Of a stretch of 64,000 nt of DNA, positions 53,229 through 62,260 are shown one piece after another. The stretch comes from Streptomyces sp. cg36 (GTDB lineage Bacteria > Actinomycetota > Actinomycetes > Streptomycetales > Streptomycetaceae): positions 930,001-994,000 of the forward strand of contig NZ_CP163520.1 of assembly GCF_041080675.1 (NCBI RefSeq), given 5' to 3'. The position numbers were made by a program, and so were the translations under genes. The notes beneath the pieces are model-generated. The model worked only from the letters and a program-made list of their open reading frames with translations, was not told the DNA's origin and made no database searches. Within the stretch, counting starts at the first letter, position 1, and every line of letters begins with the position of its first letter.

Positions 53229-54782
53229 TCAGTGCGCGTTCTCCGTCGGCCGGAGGTCTCTCGGTATCCACGCCCACACCATCGCCGCCGCGACGAGCAC
53301 GAGCCCGGATCCGACGAGGAAGGCCGGGGTCACGGCCGTGCTGTACGCGTGGGAGACCGTGTCCAGCAGCGCCTTGCCCGCCGGGCCGCCCATCTCCTGC
53401 GCCACATGGGCCGCTTCTCCGACGGAGTCGCGGACCTTCGCCGCCGAGGGGCCTTCGAGGTCCAGCGTCGGCAGGTTGCCCGAGTACAGCGCGGTCGCGA
53501 GACTGCCCAGGATGGCCACCCCCATGGCGGCGCCGAGTTCGTAGCACGTCTCCTCGATCGCCGCCGCGCCGCCCACGTCGCTCGTGGGGGACGCGGCCAT
53601 GAGTGTCACGGACGCCACCGTCGTGGCCACACCGACCCCGAGGCCGAGCACCGCGAGGGCCACCGCGAACGCGGGATACCCCACCTCCGCGAACCGCTGC
53701 ACCACCCACGGCAACGCCAGCCCCACCGCCATCGCCACCAGCCCCACGCCCAGCACATGACGTATGGGGAACCGGTGCATCAGCGCGGGCGCGACCATCG
53801 AGGTGGCGATCAGCCCGAGCGGCGCGGGCAGCAGCCGCACTCCGGCCTCCAACGGCGAGTACCCCTGGGCGTACTGGAACCACTGCGTCACCAGGAACAA
53901 CACCGCCCCCATCCCCACCATGGCGAGGAAGATGGCCGCGGCGGCGAGGCTGAAGGACCGGTTGCGGAACAGCCTCACCTGCAACAGTGGCACCTCCAGC
54001 CGGAGCTGACGCCGTACGAACACCGTCAGCGCCACCGCCGCCAGGGCCAACAGCACCCACGGCAACGGATCACCGACACCGCTCTTGCCCAACTGCTTGA
54101 TCCCTCCCGCCAGAGCCAGCATTCCGACGACCGACTGCCCCACACCCCACCAGTCCCACGCACCGGTCCTCGGCGACCGCGACTCGGGCAGGAACCACGC
54201 CCCGAACCCGATCACCAGCAGGGCGACGGGAACGTTCAGCAGGAACGCCGACTGCCAGCCGTGGTCCTCCACGAGCAATCCCCCGATGATCGGCCCGAGC
54301 GCCATACCGCCACCGAGCACCGCGGCCCACACCGCGTACGCCAGCGCCCGCTCCCGCGCGTCGGTGAACACGTCCCGCAGGATCGACAGCGTGGACGGCA
54401 TGATCGCGGCTCCGCCCACCCCCAGCAGCGCCCGGGCCGCGATGACATGCCAAGCCTCGGTGGAGAGCATGGCCAGCAGCGAAGCCAGCGTGAAGATCCC
54501 GAACCCGACCAGCAACAACCGCTTGCGCCCCCAGCGGTCACCGAGGCCGCCGGCGGTCACGAGCAGTCCGGAGAGCGCCAACGCGTAGACGTCGATGATC
54601 CACAGCTGTTCCACCGAGCCGGGCTGAAGATCGGCCACCAGCGACGGGAACGCCACGTTGAGGATCGTGGTGTCCATCGCGATGAGCAGCAGACTCCCGG
54701 AAAGGATCGCCAGGACGATCCAGCGCCCGGGGTCCAGCTCCTCGATCGGTTCGGCCGGGGGCCGTGAGACTGGGGTGTGCAT
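53229..54782 (-). CDS. DHA2-family MFS drug exporter
   Basis: 517 residues with 14 predicted helices. DTTILNVAFPSLVADLQ in helix 1, GGLGDRWGRKR in the loop between helices 2 and 3, and the antiporter-type ALGPIIGGLLVEDHGW are DHA2/QacA-like signatures. It is the second such exporter in the window. The ATG at 54782 starts within the palindrome-like TGCATGCA, and a small dyad (GTTCG-N8-CGAAC, 54792-54809) just upstream could be an operator. No TetR gene adjoins it; the nearest regulator is the convergent sigma factor. Confidence 0.88.
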   Translation of the reverse strand: MHTPVSRPPAEPIEELDPGRWIVLAILSGSLLLIAMDTTILNVAFPSLVADLQPGSVEQLWIIDVYALALSGLLVTAGGLGDRWGRKRLLLVGFGIFTLASLLAMLSTEAWHVIAARALLGVGGAAIMPSTLSILRDVFTDARERALAYAVWAAVLGGGMALGPIIGGLLVEDHGWQSAFLLNVPVALLVIGFGAWFLPESRSPRTGAWDWWGVGQSVVGMLALAGGIKQLGKSGVGDPLPWVLLALAAVALTVFVRRQLRLEVPLLQVRLFRNRSFSLAAAAIFLAMVGMGAVLFLVTQWFQYAQGYSPLEAGVRLLPAPLGLIATSMVAPALMHRFPIRHVLGVGLVAMAVGLALPWVVQRFAEVGYPAFAVALAVLGLGVGVATTVASVTLMAASPTSDVGGAAAIEETCYELGAAMGVAILGSLATALYSGNLPTLDLEGPSAAKVRDSVGEAAHVAQEMGGPAGKALLDTVSHAYSTAVTPAFLVGSGLVLVAAAMVWAWIPRDLRPTENAH

Positions 54783-55181
54783 GCATGTTCCGTTCGACGC
54801 AGTACGAACACCACACGCGGCACACCCTGCCCGCCCCCACGGACACCGCCTCCTGGCGGCCACGTCGACCAGCCCCTTCAGCATGACCCAGTTCCGGCCG
54901 CGCCTCCCGGTGGCGGGCCCGGCCCCGACCGCGACGAACCGCAGGACCACCGGATCCGAGAGGGCGGCAGATGTCGACGAGAGGGCCACGAGACCATCAG
55001 CCACCCATCGGCCGTTCGAGTGAACGACCGATACCGCCTCGCCCCATGGCCGCCGCCCATACGACGGTGACCACGAGCCTCGCGGTCCGCCACACTGACC
55101 GTCCGACGTCTCACCACCGGCGCCGCCCCCGCCCCGGGCCGGGGCCCGCGCCAACCGGATCCCTCGTTGAAAGGCACCACC
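54783..55181. other. 399-bp divergent region
   Basis: No gene is supported. Near the left edge there are two overlapping dyads: GTTCG-N8-CGAAC (54792-54809) and TGTTC-N15-GAACA (54786-54810). The rest shows no clear promoter or repeat. Confidence 0.4.
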
Positions 55182-55670
55182 GTGACACCTCCCTCCGCGC
55201 CCAGCGAGCAGCCCTCGGCGTTCGAGGCGGCGACCGGTGACCAGACGCCGTCGGCCGAACCCCCGGCCCGCCGGGAAGCCGCGGTCCGGGTCGCGTTCGA
55301 GGGCCTGTGCCAGATCCGGCGCCTGATGAACGCCGGACACCCCGACCCGCTCGCCATCCCCGCCGACTGGGAGCGGAACCAGATGGTCCGCGCGGTCGCC
55401 CTCGCTCTGGAAGCCGCCGGCATCCCGCCGTCGGCCGTGGACTCCGCCGGTGAGCGCGCCGCGACCGGCTATCGCGTCGGCCCGGCGGAGCAGCCGGGCG
55501 CGGTCCGCGTGGAGTGGCTCGGCCCTGCCGGAAGCGGTGCCGCCCAGGAGGAGCCCGAGGCGCTACGCCGCTGCGCGGAGGCACTGCGTCCCCTTGGCTG
55601 GGAGTCGTTGGAGTACCGGGGCCCCCGCCGTCACCGCTACCTGGAGATCGAGCCCGCGCCCCTCCCGTAG
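55182..55670 (+). CDS. hypothetical protein, soluble
   Basis: 162 residues with a Pro/Ser/Thr-rich start (about 1-35) and a mixed alpha/beta body (AAVRVAFEGLCQIRRLMNAGHPDP, GIPPSAVDSAGERAATGYRVGP, PLGWESLEYRGPRRHRYLEIEP). No domain is recognised. The GTG at 55182 has GAAAGG seven bases before it; a TTG at 55167 is an alternative. It ends 142 bp before the galactose oxidase start. Confidence 0.65.
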   Translation: MTPPSAPSEQPSAFEAATGDQTPSAEPPARREAAVRVAFEGLCQIRRLMNAGHPDPLAIPADWERNQMVRAVALALEAAGIPPSAVDSAGERAATGYRVGPAEQPGAVRVEWLGPAGSGAAQEEPEALRRCAEALRPLGWESLEYRGPRRHRYLEIEPAPLP

Positions 55671-55812
55671 AACCTCCCCGGACCTGGCACACCGAGACCG
55701 GTGTATGGGTCACATTTCTGAGGCGATTGCCGCAACTGGCTGTGGCACGGCCCCCGCACGCCCTATTTTCGGCCGGAACATCGCACACTCGGTTTCAGCT
55801 GGGGGGCTCACG

Positions 55813-58302
55813 TTGGCTTTCAGATCCTCGCGCATATCATCCCGTATCACCCGCTTCAGACCACGTGCGCTGGTTCTGTTCGCGTCCGCCACCGCGACCG
55901 CGGCACTGCTGCCCTTGCTCACGCCGCACGACGCGACCGGCGACGGCCTCCGCCCCACGGCACCCGTCGTCGACCCCAACGCACCTCCTCAGTCTCCCCA
56001 TCACGGCACAGCGCCCGCCGACGCCATGCATCCCACCGCTCCCGTCCTGGCCCGCTCCGGCTGGAACGTCACGACCAGCGGCACTTCGCTCACCGTCGAC
56101 ATGCACCGGACCGCCACGGTCTCCGCCGTCGTCTACCAGCCCCGCAGAACCAGTGGCCGGAGCCTCCTCAGCGAGTACTCCATCCGCCTCAGCGAGGACG
56201 GGCGGCACTGGAGCAAGCCGGTCGCCACCGGCACCCTGGCCGACGACACCTCCGCCAAGACCCTCAACTTCGCTCCCCAGGGCATCCGTTACCTCCGGCT
56301 GACGGCCACCACGACCGCCGGTGGGCGCAGCGGCTGGGCCACCGGCGCCGAAGAGATCGGCCACCAGGCCGTCGGCTCCGCCGACACCCGGGCCGACATC
56401 CAGCTCCTGGGCGACCCCGGCTTCGCCGGCGCGCCCGCATCCCTGCCCGTCGCCGGCTGGACGGTCAAGGCGACCGACGAGGAGACGGGCCAGGCGAACG
56501 ACCGCGCCGCCAACGTCCTCGACGGGGACCCCGCCACCCTGTGGCACAGCCAGTGGTCGCCGAAGGCCACGCGCTTCCCGCACGCCCTCACCATCGACAT
56601 GCACCGTACGACCACCGTCTCGGCGCTGACGTACACACCCCGTCCCACCGGAGTGAACGGCCGCATCGGCACCTACGCGATCTACACCAGCCTGGACGGC
56701 GTCTCGTTCGGCACCCCGGTCGCCAGCGGCCACTGGGCGGACGACAGCACCGTCAAAACCGCGCTGTTCAGCCCCCAGGTCCCGGCTCGCTATGTCCGTC
56801 TCGTCGCCCTCAGCGAGGCGGGCCAGCGCGGCACGTGGAGCTCGGCCGGGGAGATCCGTCTCAGCGGAGCCGTCGATCCGTCCGTCTCGGGCTCCTGGGG
56901 CCCGGTCACCGGCTTCCCGCTGGTGCCCGTCGCCACCGCGATGCTTCCCGGCAACAAGCTGCTGGCCTGGTCGGCCTACGCGGTCGACCGGTACGGCGGC
57001 AGCAACGGATACACCCAGACCGCCATCATGGACCTGACCACCGGCCGGGTCACCCAGCGCCGCGTCGACAACACCGGACACGACATGTTCTGTCCCGGCA
57101 TCGCCATGCTCGCCGACGGCCGGGTGCTCGTCACCGGCGGCAGCAACGCCACCCGCGCCAGCATCTACGACCCGCGCACCGACGCGTGGACCTCGACGGC
57201 CGACATGAACATCGGGCGCGGCTACCAGGCCATGACGCTGCTCTCCAACGGCGACGCCTTCGTGCTCGGCGGCTCCTGGAGCGGTGGCGACGGGCCCAAG
57301 GACGGCGAGGTGTGGTCGGCGAGCACCCAGACCTGGCGCAAGCTCCCGGGCGTCCCCGCCCAGAGCGCCATGACCGCCGACCCCAGGGGTGCCTACCGCG
57401 CGGACAACCACATGTGGCTGCACGCCACCTCGCAGGGACGCGTCCTCCAACTCGGCCCCAGCAAGCAGATGAACTGGATCACCACCGCGGGCAACGGGAG
57501 CATCACCCCCGCCGGCCCCCGGGCCGACAGCGCCGACGCGATGAACGGCAACGCGGTCTCGTACGACATCGGCAAGCTGCTCACCCTCGGTGGCGCGCCC
57601 GCCTACGAGAACACCCCGGCCACCCGGCGCGCCTACACCGTCGACCTCAACGGCGGCGGACAGCCCGTCGTGAACCGCACCGGCGACATGGCCTCCCCGC
57701 GCGCCTTCAGCAACAGCGTCGTCCTGCCCGACGGAGAAGTCGCTGTCTTCGGGGGCCAGCAGATGCCCGTGCCGTTCAGCGACGCCACCTCGGTGATGAC
57801 GCCGGAGATCTGGAGCCCGGCGACCGGCCGTTTCACTCCGCTGGCCAACATGGCGGTCCCCCGCAACTACCACAGCACCGCCAACCTCCTGCCCGACGGC
57901 CGGATCTTCTCGGGAGGCGGCGGTCTGTGCGGGGACTGCGCCACCAACCATCTCGACGGGGCGGTCTTCACTCCGCCGTATCTGCTGAATCCGGACGGCA
58001 GCGAGAAGCCCCGCCCCGTCATCACCAGCTCCGTCCCGGACCGGGTGGCGCTCGGCTCGAAGCTCTCGCTCACCACCGGATCGCCGGTGAGCTCCTTCGC
58101 CCTGGTGCGGTCGGGCGCGGCCACCCACTCCGTCGACAACGACCAGCGCCGGGTGCCGCTCGCCTTCCAGCAGTCCGGCGACGGGTCGTACGAGCTCTCC
58201 GTCCCCAAGGACCCCGGAGTGGCCCTTCCCGGCACTTACCTGCTGTTTGCTCTCAATGCGGACGGAGTGCCGAGTATCGCCAAGGTGATCACCGTGAGCT
58301 GA
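55813..58302 (+). CDS. galactose oxidase-type copper radical enzyme with two F5/8C modules
   Basis: 829 residues. Signal-like N-terminus (to about 35), two F5/8 type C (CBM32-like) domains (about 60-175 and 205-330), a Kelch-type propeller (335-700) and a C-terminal DUF1929 domain (725-829). The copper-radical site is complete: C427 and Y471 (44 apart, as in fungal galactose oxidase C228/Y272) can form the thioether link, Y686-H687 correspond to Y495-H496, and H772 to H581 (85 after H687). It should oxidise a primary alcohol such as galactose, releasing H2O2. The TTG at 55813 follows GGGGGG. It is not GlxA-like in N-terminal layout. Confidence 0.9.
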   Translation: MAFRSSRISSRITRFRPRALVLFASATATAALLPLLTPHDATGDGLRPTAPVVDPNAPPQSPHHGTAPADAMHPTAPVLARSGWNVTTSGTSLTVDMHRTATVSAVVYQPRRTSGRSLLSEYSIRLSEDGRHWSKPVATGTLADDTSAKTLNFAPQGIRYLRLTATTTAGGRSGWATGAEEIGHQAVGSADTRADIQLLGDPGFAGAPASLPVAGWTVKATDEETGQANDRAANVLDGDPATLWHSQWSPKATRFPHALTIDMHRTTTVSALTYTPRPTGVNGRIGTYAIYTSLDGVSFGTPVASGHWADDSTVKTALFSPQVPARYVRLVALSEAGQRGTWSSAGEIRLSGAVDPSVSGSWGPVTGFPLVPVATAMLPGNKLLAWSAYAVDRYGGSNGYTQTAIMDLTTGRVTQRRVDNTGHDMFCPGIAMLADGRVLVTGGSNATRASIYDPRTDAWTSTADMNIGRGYQAMTLLSNGDAFVLGGSWSGGDGPKDGEVWSASTQTWRKLPGVPAQSAMTADPRGAYRADNHMWLHATSQGRVLQLGPSKQMNWITTAGNGSITPAGPRADSADAMNGNAVSYDIGKLLTLGGAPAYENTPATRRAYTVDLNGGGQPVVNRTGDMASPRAFSNSVVLPDGEVAVFGGQQMPVPFSDATSVMTPEIWSPATGRFTPLANMAVPRNYHSTANLLPDGRIFSGGGGLCGDCATNHLDGAVFTPPYLLNPDGSEKPRPVITSSVPDRVALGSKLSLTTGSPVSSFALVRSGAATHSVDNDQRRVPLAFQQSGDGSYELSVPKDPGVALPGTYLLFALNADGVPSIAKVITVS

Positions 58303-58449
58303 CCGATTCGTCACCGTTCGGGTGTGGTCGGCGGCACAAATTCGGTCGGCGATGAACGAGTCACCGCGGAGTCCCGTCTTCCTCGCGGGGCTCCGCAAGC
58401 CCCTGCGAGCTGTCGACGTACCCGGCGGGGAATCAGGAGCTGAACACAC

Positions 58450-59610
58450 GTGCCGGCCATCAGCCAGCGGATGCACCTCGTGCTGCTCACCGCGTGGACC
58501 GTCCTGTGGTTCGCCGTGGTGGAGCCGAACGGCGGCTTCTCCTGGCACTACCTGCGCACCGGTGGAGAGCTGATCTACCAGGGGCCGTCCGGCGACGGCA
58601 CCGGCGGACTCAACCTCTACGCCCACCACCCCGAGCTCCAGATGGGGCCGATCAGCTTCCTGATCGCCGGATTGTTCAACCCGTTCCCCGAGTCCACCGG
58701 GCAGTTCCTCTCCGCCGCACTGATGTCCGTGCTCGGTCTGGTGATCGTGGTGCTGGTCGGCCGCAGCGCCGCCCAGCACTTCCTCGGCACGGGTACCAAC
58801 CATCAGCGGCTGCGCCAGCGCGTGCTCATCGCCGGACTCGCCTTCATCCCGATGTGGATCGAGGTCTCCGTCCGCTTCGGCCATCTCGACGATGTGCTGG
58901 CACTGTTCTTCACCACCCTGGCCGTGCGGTCGGTCACCCGGGGCAACGCGGTCGGGACCGGGGTGTGGCTGGCCCTCGCCATGGACTCCAAACCGACCGC
59001 GCTGGGCTTCGCCATGCTGCTGTTCGCGCTGCCGCGGCAGTCGTGGCTGCGCGCCGGGCTGTGGTGCGCGGGACTCGTCGCGGTGGCCTGGCTGCCGTTC
59101 TTCATCGGCAACGCGGACAGCTTCGCCGCGACCGGATTCGCGATACCCAACCAGCCCGCCTCGGCCCTGCGCTGGCTGGGTGTCGGCGACGCGGAGACAC
59201 CGGGGTGGGACCGTCCGGCGCAGGCCGGGCTGAGCCTCCTCCTCTGCGGCATCGCGGTCTGGCGCAGGCGCTGGACCGCGGTGGTGCTGCTCGGCGCCAA
59301 TGCCAGGATCGTCCTCGACCCCAGCGTCTACACGTACTACACCGCGTCGGTCCTGCTCGGCACGCTGCTCTGGGACGTGATCGGACAGCGCCGCCTGGTG
59401 CCGTGGTGGAGCTGGCTCGCGCTGATCTCCCTGTACGGCAGCGTCTTCGTCATACCCGACGACTCGACGCGCGGGTTGATCCGGCTCGCCTTCGTCGTGG
59501 TGTCCACCACCTACGTTCTCCTGTGGCCGCAGCGGGACCGGACACGCGGTCGCAGACGTGGCCGCCGGGGAAGAGCTCCGGCCGCCGCGCATCACTCGTC
59601 CCAGCACTGA
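58450..59610 (+). CDS. integral membrane protein, GT87/mannosyltransferase-like
   Basis: 386 residues with about 9-10 membrane helices and a basic, Arg-rich C-terminus (RTRGRRRGRRGR). VRFGHLDDVLALFF and LAMDSKPTALGFAMLLFALP resemble the loop motifs of polyprenol-phosphate-dependent mannosyltransferases (GT-C fold, DUF2029/GT87), including the Asp pair expected to bind the lipid-linked donor. It follows galactose oxidase by 147 bp on the same strand. Whether it glycosylates a surface polymer is unknown. The start is the GTG at 58450. Confidence 0.7.
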   Translation: MPAISQRMHLVLLTAWTVLWFAVVEPNGGFSWHYLRTGGELIYQGPSGDGTGGLNLYAHHPELQMGPISFLIAGLFNPFPESTGQFLSAALMSVLGLVIVVLVGRSAAQHFLGTGTNHQRLRQRVLIAGLAFIPMWIEVSVRFGHLDDVLALFFTTLAVRSVTRGNAVGTGVWLALAMDSKPTALGFAMLLFALPRQSWLRAGLWCAGLVAVAWLPFFIGNADSFAATGFAIPNQPASALRWLGVGDAETPGWDRPAQAGLSLLLCGIAVWRRRWTAVVLLGANARIVLDPSVYTYYTASVLLGTLLWDVIGQRRLVPWWSWLALISLYGSVFVIPDDSTRGLIRLAFVVVSTTYVLLWPQRDRTRGRRRGRRGRAPAAAHHSSQH

Positions 59611-59667
59611 CCGCGCGGCCCTCCGCATCCAGCTCACACCTGATGCCGACCTCATCGCCGCCACCGG

Positions 59668-60771
59668 TCACCGCTTGGCGGACGCCGAACGGGCGGCGCC
59701 CCTGGGCCGCCTGATCCGCGCCAGCCCACGCCGCAGCCTTCCAGGACCCGTGGCGCGCTCCACACGTTCGGGGCGCAGCAAGGCGGTGCGGGTCGGGGAG
59801 GCGGCGGGAGCGGGGAGAGCCGCCCCGGACGGGGTGCTCTCAAGCTTCGCGCCCTCGGACTGCACGGGCCGAGGGCCGGGGATCCGATCACTCCCAGAGA
59901 TCCGAGCACTCGGAGCACTCCGAGGGGTCTGGGCGGCATCCGCGGCGAGTGGCCTCACCCCGGCGGGCCGCACCAGCACGGGGCGCTCCCACTCGGGGCG
60001 CGGCGCCGGGCGGAGCGCGCGGGCGATCTCCAGGGTCCGGGCGAGATCCATCCGGTACCACAGCACCTCGTCGGGGTCCTGGGCCAGCAGCAACCGCCCC
60101 ACGATCTCCTGAGCCGCGGGCGAATCCGGCCCGCCGCGGAACGGATCCGGGCGCAGCCGGGTCAGATACGCCCGCTCGTACGGATCGCCGACCACCTCCG
60201 CCAGATGCGCCTCGTCCAGCGTGGTGGAGATGCCCGCGGCCCGCTCCCAGGGGTCTACGGTCCGGCGCAGCAGCATGGCGGCCCGGCGCCCCCGCCAGTT
60301 GCGCGGGCGGCGGTCGTCACCCGCTTCCAGCCTGGCGAGCGTTTCCTTCGGCAGACGCCGGTCGAAGAGCAGCGCCGGGTGGCGCAGGGCGATATCGGTC
60401 AGCTCCTCGGCCAGGTAAAGCCAGACGACGGCCCGATAGCGGTTGAGATAGCACTTGACGGGTGTGAAGTGGCCGCCGCGCGCGAGGCGGGTGAAGCGGT
60501 GGGCCGGGATCGCGAGGAGCTGGGACGCCTCGGCCGTGCCCACCACACGTACCCGTTCTCGCAGGGCGTCCGGGAATCCCTCCGCGGAACGGATGCGGTC
60601 GAGATGCTCCTGCGCGACCCGTGGGCGCGCGGCGACGTCCTCGCGGACGACGCGGACATGGCCCAGCTGGACCGCCAGCTCCAACTCGCCCCGCTTGAGC
60701 TCCAGCAGCTGTGCCGCGCGCCCCAAGGAAACTGATTTGCCGGTCACTTCGGCCGCCGTCGTGGTGGCCAT
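59668..60771 (-). CDS. DUF6397-like protein
   Basis: 367 residues. The N-terminal 250 residues carry TGKSVSLGRAAQLLELKRGELELAVQ, a helix-turn-helix-like start, and RYRAVVWLYLAEEL, DPYERAYLTRLRP and DPDEVLWYRMDLA motifs that match a streptomycete family called DUF6397. The C-terminus (about 270-367) is Pro/Ala/Arg-rich and likely disordered. It looks soluble; a DNA-binding role is possible but unproven. The ATG at 60771 follows GGGGGAGGA. Confidence 0.75.
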   Translation of the reverse strand: MATTTAAEVTGKSVSLGRAAQLLELKRGELELAVQLGHVRVVREDVAARPRVAQEHLDRIRSAEGFPDALRERVRVVGTAEASQLLAIPAHRFTRLARGGHFTPVKCYLNRYRAVVWLYLAEELTDIALRHPALLFDRRLPKETLARLEAGDDRRPRNWRGRRAAMLLRRTVDPWERAAGISTTLDEAHLAEVVGDPYERAYLTRLRPDPFRGGPDSPAAQEIVGRLLLAQDPDEVLWYRMDLARTLEIARALRPAPRPEWERPVLVRPAGVRPLAADAAQTPRSAPSARISGSDRIPGPRPVQSEGAKLESTPSGAALPAPAASPTRTALLRPERVERATGPGRLRRGLARIRRPRGAARSASAKR

Positions 60772-60960
60772 GAGGTCCTCCCCCGTGAGTGCCTGAATAC
60801 TCTCGGTGATGACCGTAACTCCCCGCGCCGACATCCCGCTCGGCCTGTGGAAAACTCTGGTCGGCCCTCCGGCTCCTCCCCCATCACCGCAGCTCAGAGG
60901 CTGTGGAACGAACTGGATGGAACCGTGCCCCGACTCTTCGTCAGATGTCGCGGAAGCCCG

Positions 60961-61374
60961 TCAGGAGCTCGAAGGAGGCGGAGAGCCGGGGCGGCGGGCC
61001 GAGACGCCCAGGTGCTCTCCGACGCGGTTGACCAGGAGGGTCATCTCGTAGGCGATCTGGCCGATGTCGGCCTCGGCGGTGCCGAGCACGCACAGACAAC
61101 TGCCTTCGCCCGCCGCCGTCACGAACAGGACCGCCTCGTCGAACTCGACCATCGTCTGACGCACTTGCCCCGCGCCGAAATAGCGGCCGGAGCCCTTGGC
61201 CAGGCTGTGCAGCCCGGACGACACGGCCGCGAGATGCTCCGCGTCCTCGCGGGGCAGATCCGCGCTGGCGCCCGTGACCAGTCCGTCGTTGGACAGGACG
61301 ATGGCGTGCCGTACGTGCTCGACCCGCTTGGTCAGGTCGTCGAGCAGCCAGTCGAGTTCCTTGTTCAGTGCCAT
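60961..61374 (-). CDS. roadblock/LC7-domain protein
   Basis: 137 residues of the roadblock/LC7 family (ELDWLLDDLTKRVEHVRHAIVLSNDGLVTGAS, GIGQIAYEMTLLVNRV), with a short polar tail. In actinomycetes such proteins belong to conservons (cvnB), next to a histidine-kinase-like protein, a DUF742 protein and a small GTPase. None of these partners is adjacent, so this is an orphan copy that could serve a GTPase encoded elsewhere. The ATG at 61374 is used. Confidence 0.88.
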   Translation of the reverse strand: MALNKELDWLLDDLTKRVEHVRHAIVLSNDGLVTGASADLPREDAEHLAAVSSGLHSLAKGSGRYFGAGQVRQTMVEFDEAVLFVTAAGEGSCLCVLGTAEADIGQIAYEMTLLVNRVGEHLGVSARRPGSPPPSSS

Positions 61375-61561
61375 TGCAGCCTCACCCCGCTCATGTCATC
61401 CCCGTTCCCCCAGGTCTCCGCAAGCCTTACCCAAGGTACGCGTGGGGGCAAGCAGATCTTCCGGGCGGGAAGCGCGCGGGCGGGGCCCCGAGACCCCGTG
61501 GCGGCTGGCCCCGACCGGCCCCACCGCCCCCGGCCAACCCCGCCCGCCCCGCCGACGGACC

Positions 61562-61597
61562 CGCCCGCCCACTCGCCCGCCCGCTCGCCCGCCCGCC
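61562..61597. repeat. 12-bp tandem repeat, three copies
   Basis: CGCCCGCCCACT (61562), CGCCCGCCCGCT (61574) and CGCCCGCCCGCC (61586) are three consecutive units in the divergent region before the methyltransferase gene. Confidence 0.6.
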
Positions 61598-61616
61598 GAA
61601 AACCCTTGATGCGCGA

Positions 61617-61637
61617 TCATGGGGCCATGCCCCATGA
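61617..61637 (+). promoter_or_regulatory. hairpin over the methyltransferase start codon
   Basis: TCATGGGGC (61617-61625), CAT, GCCCCATGA (61629-61637). The start ATG (61627) lies in its loop and right arm, so the structure or a bound protein could limit translation. Confidence 0.5.
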
Positions 61638-62226
61638 CCACATGCACGTTCAGGAGTTCTTCGGTGTCCGGGCGGCGGATTGGGACCGTCGCTTCCCGGA
61701 CGACGGACCGGCCTACGCGACTGCCGTCGCCGAGCTGAGGCTGCGGGCCGGGGACGCCGTTCTCGACGCCGGATGCGGTACCGGGCGCGCGCTGCCGCCG
61801 CTGCGGGACGCCGTGGGACCGGGCGGGACCGTGCTCGGAGTGGACCTGACGCCGGAGATGCTGGACGCGGCGGCGCGGGCCGGACGCGACCGGGCCGGAC
61901 GGCTGGTACGGGGCGATGTGGCCCGCCTGCCGCTGCGGGCGAACGCGCTGGACGCCGTGTTCGGCGCCGGTCTCATCTCCCACCTGCCGGAACCCGCGGA
62001 AAATCTCCGGGAGTTGGCGCGGGTGGTGCGGCCGGGCGGGCAGCTGGCCCTCTTCCACCCCATCGGCCGCGCGGCCCTCGCCCAGCGCCAGGGCCGTCAG
62101 CTCACGCCGGACGACCTGCGGGCGGAACCGCATCTGCGGCCACTGCTCGCCACGGCCGGCTGGCGGTTGACGTCGTACGTGGACGAGGACACGCGCTACC
62201 TCGCGCTCGCGGTACGCGAAGGCTGA
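61627..62226 (+). CDS. class I SAM-dependent methyltransferase
   Basis: 199 residues. SAM-binding motif I VLDAGCGTGRALPPL, acidic post-I residue in VLGVDLTPEML and motif IV-like FGAGLISHLPEPAENLRELARVVRPGGQLALFH are of the Methyltransf_11 type. The His-rich start (MPHDHMHVQEFF) is not typical. The substrate is unknown. The ATG at 61627 is preferred; the in-frame ATG at 61609 would add six residues. No good ribosome site is seen, and the start lies in an inverted repeat. Confidence 0.82.
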   Translation: MPHDHMHVQEFFGVRAADWDRRFPDDGPAYATAVAELRLRAGDAVLDAGCGTGRALPPLRDAVGPGGTVLGVDLTPEMLDAAARAGRDRAGRLVRGDVARLPLRANALDAVFGAGLISHLPEPAENLRELARVVRPGGQLALFHPIGRAALAQRQGRQLTPDDLRAEPHLRPLLATAGWRLTSYVDEDTRYLALAVREG

Positions 62227-62260
62227 TCAGTACCCGGGGCCTGCCGCACAACAGCCCGGC

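Noticed and set aside
55813..58302. GlxA, the morphogenesis copper oxidase
   Set aside because: GlxA lacks the two F5/8C modules and sits beside cslA; no cellulose-synthase-like gene is present here.
55837..59664. Very long minus-strand open frame (about 1275 codons) opposite galactose oxidase and the membrane protein
   Set aside because: It is antisense to two well-supported genes, its product is a Gly/Arg/His/Val-rich mix without domains, and such frames are expected where third positions are almost all G or C.
60961..61374. Complete conservon
   Set aside because: Only the roadblock protein is present; the kinase-like, DUF742 and GTPase partners are missing on both sides.
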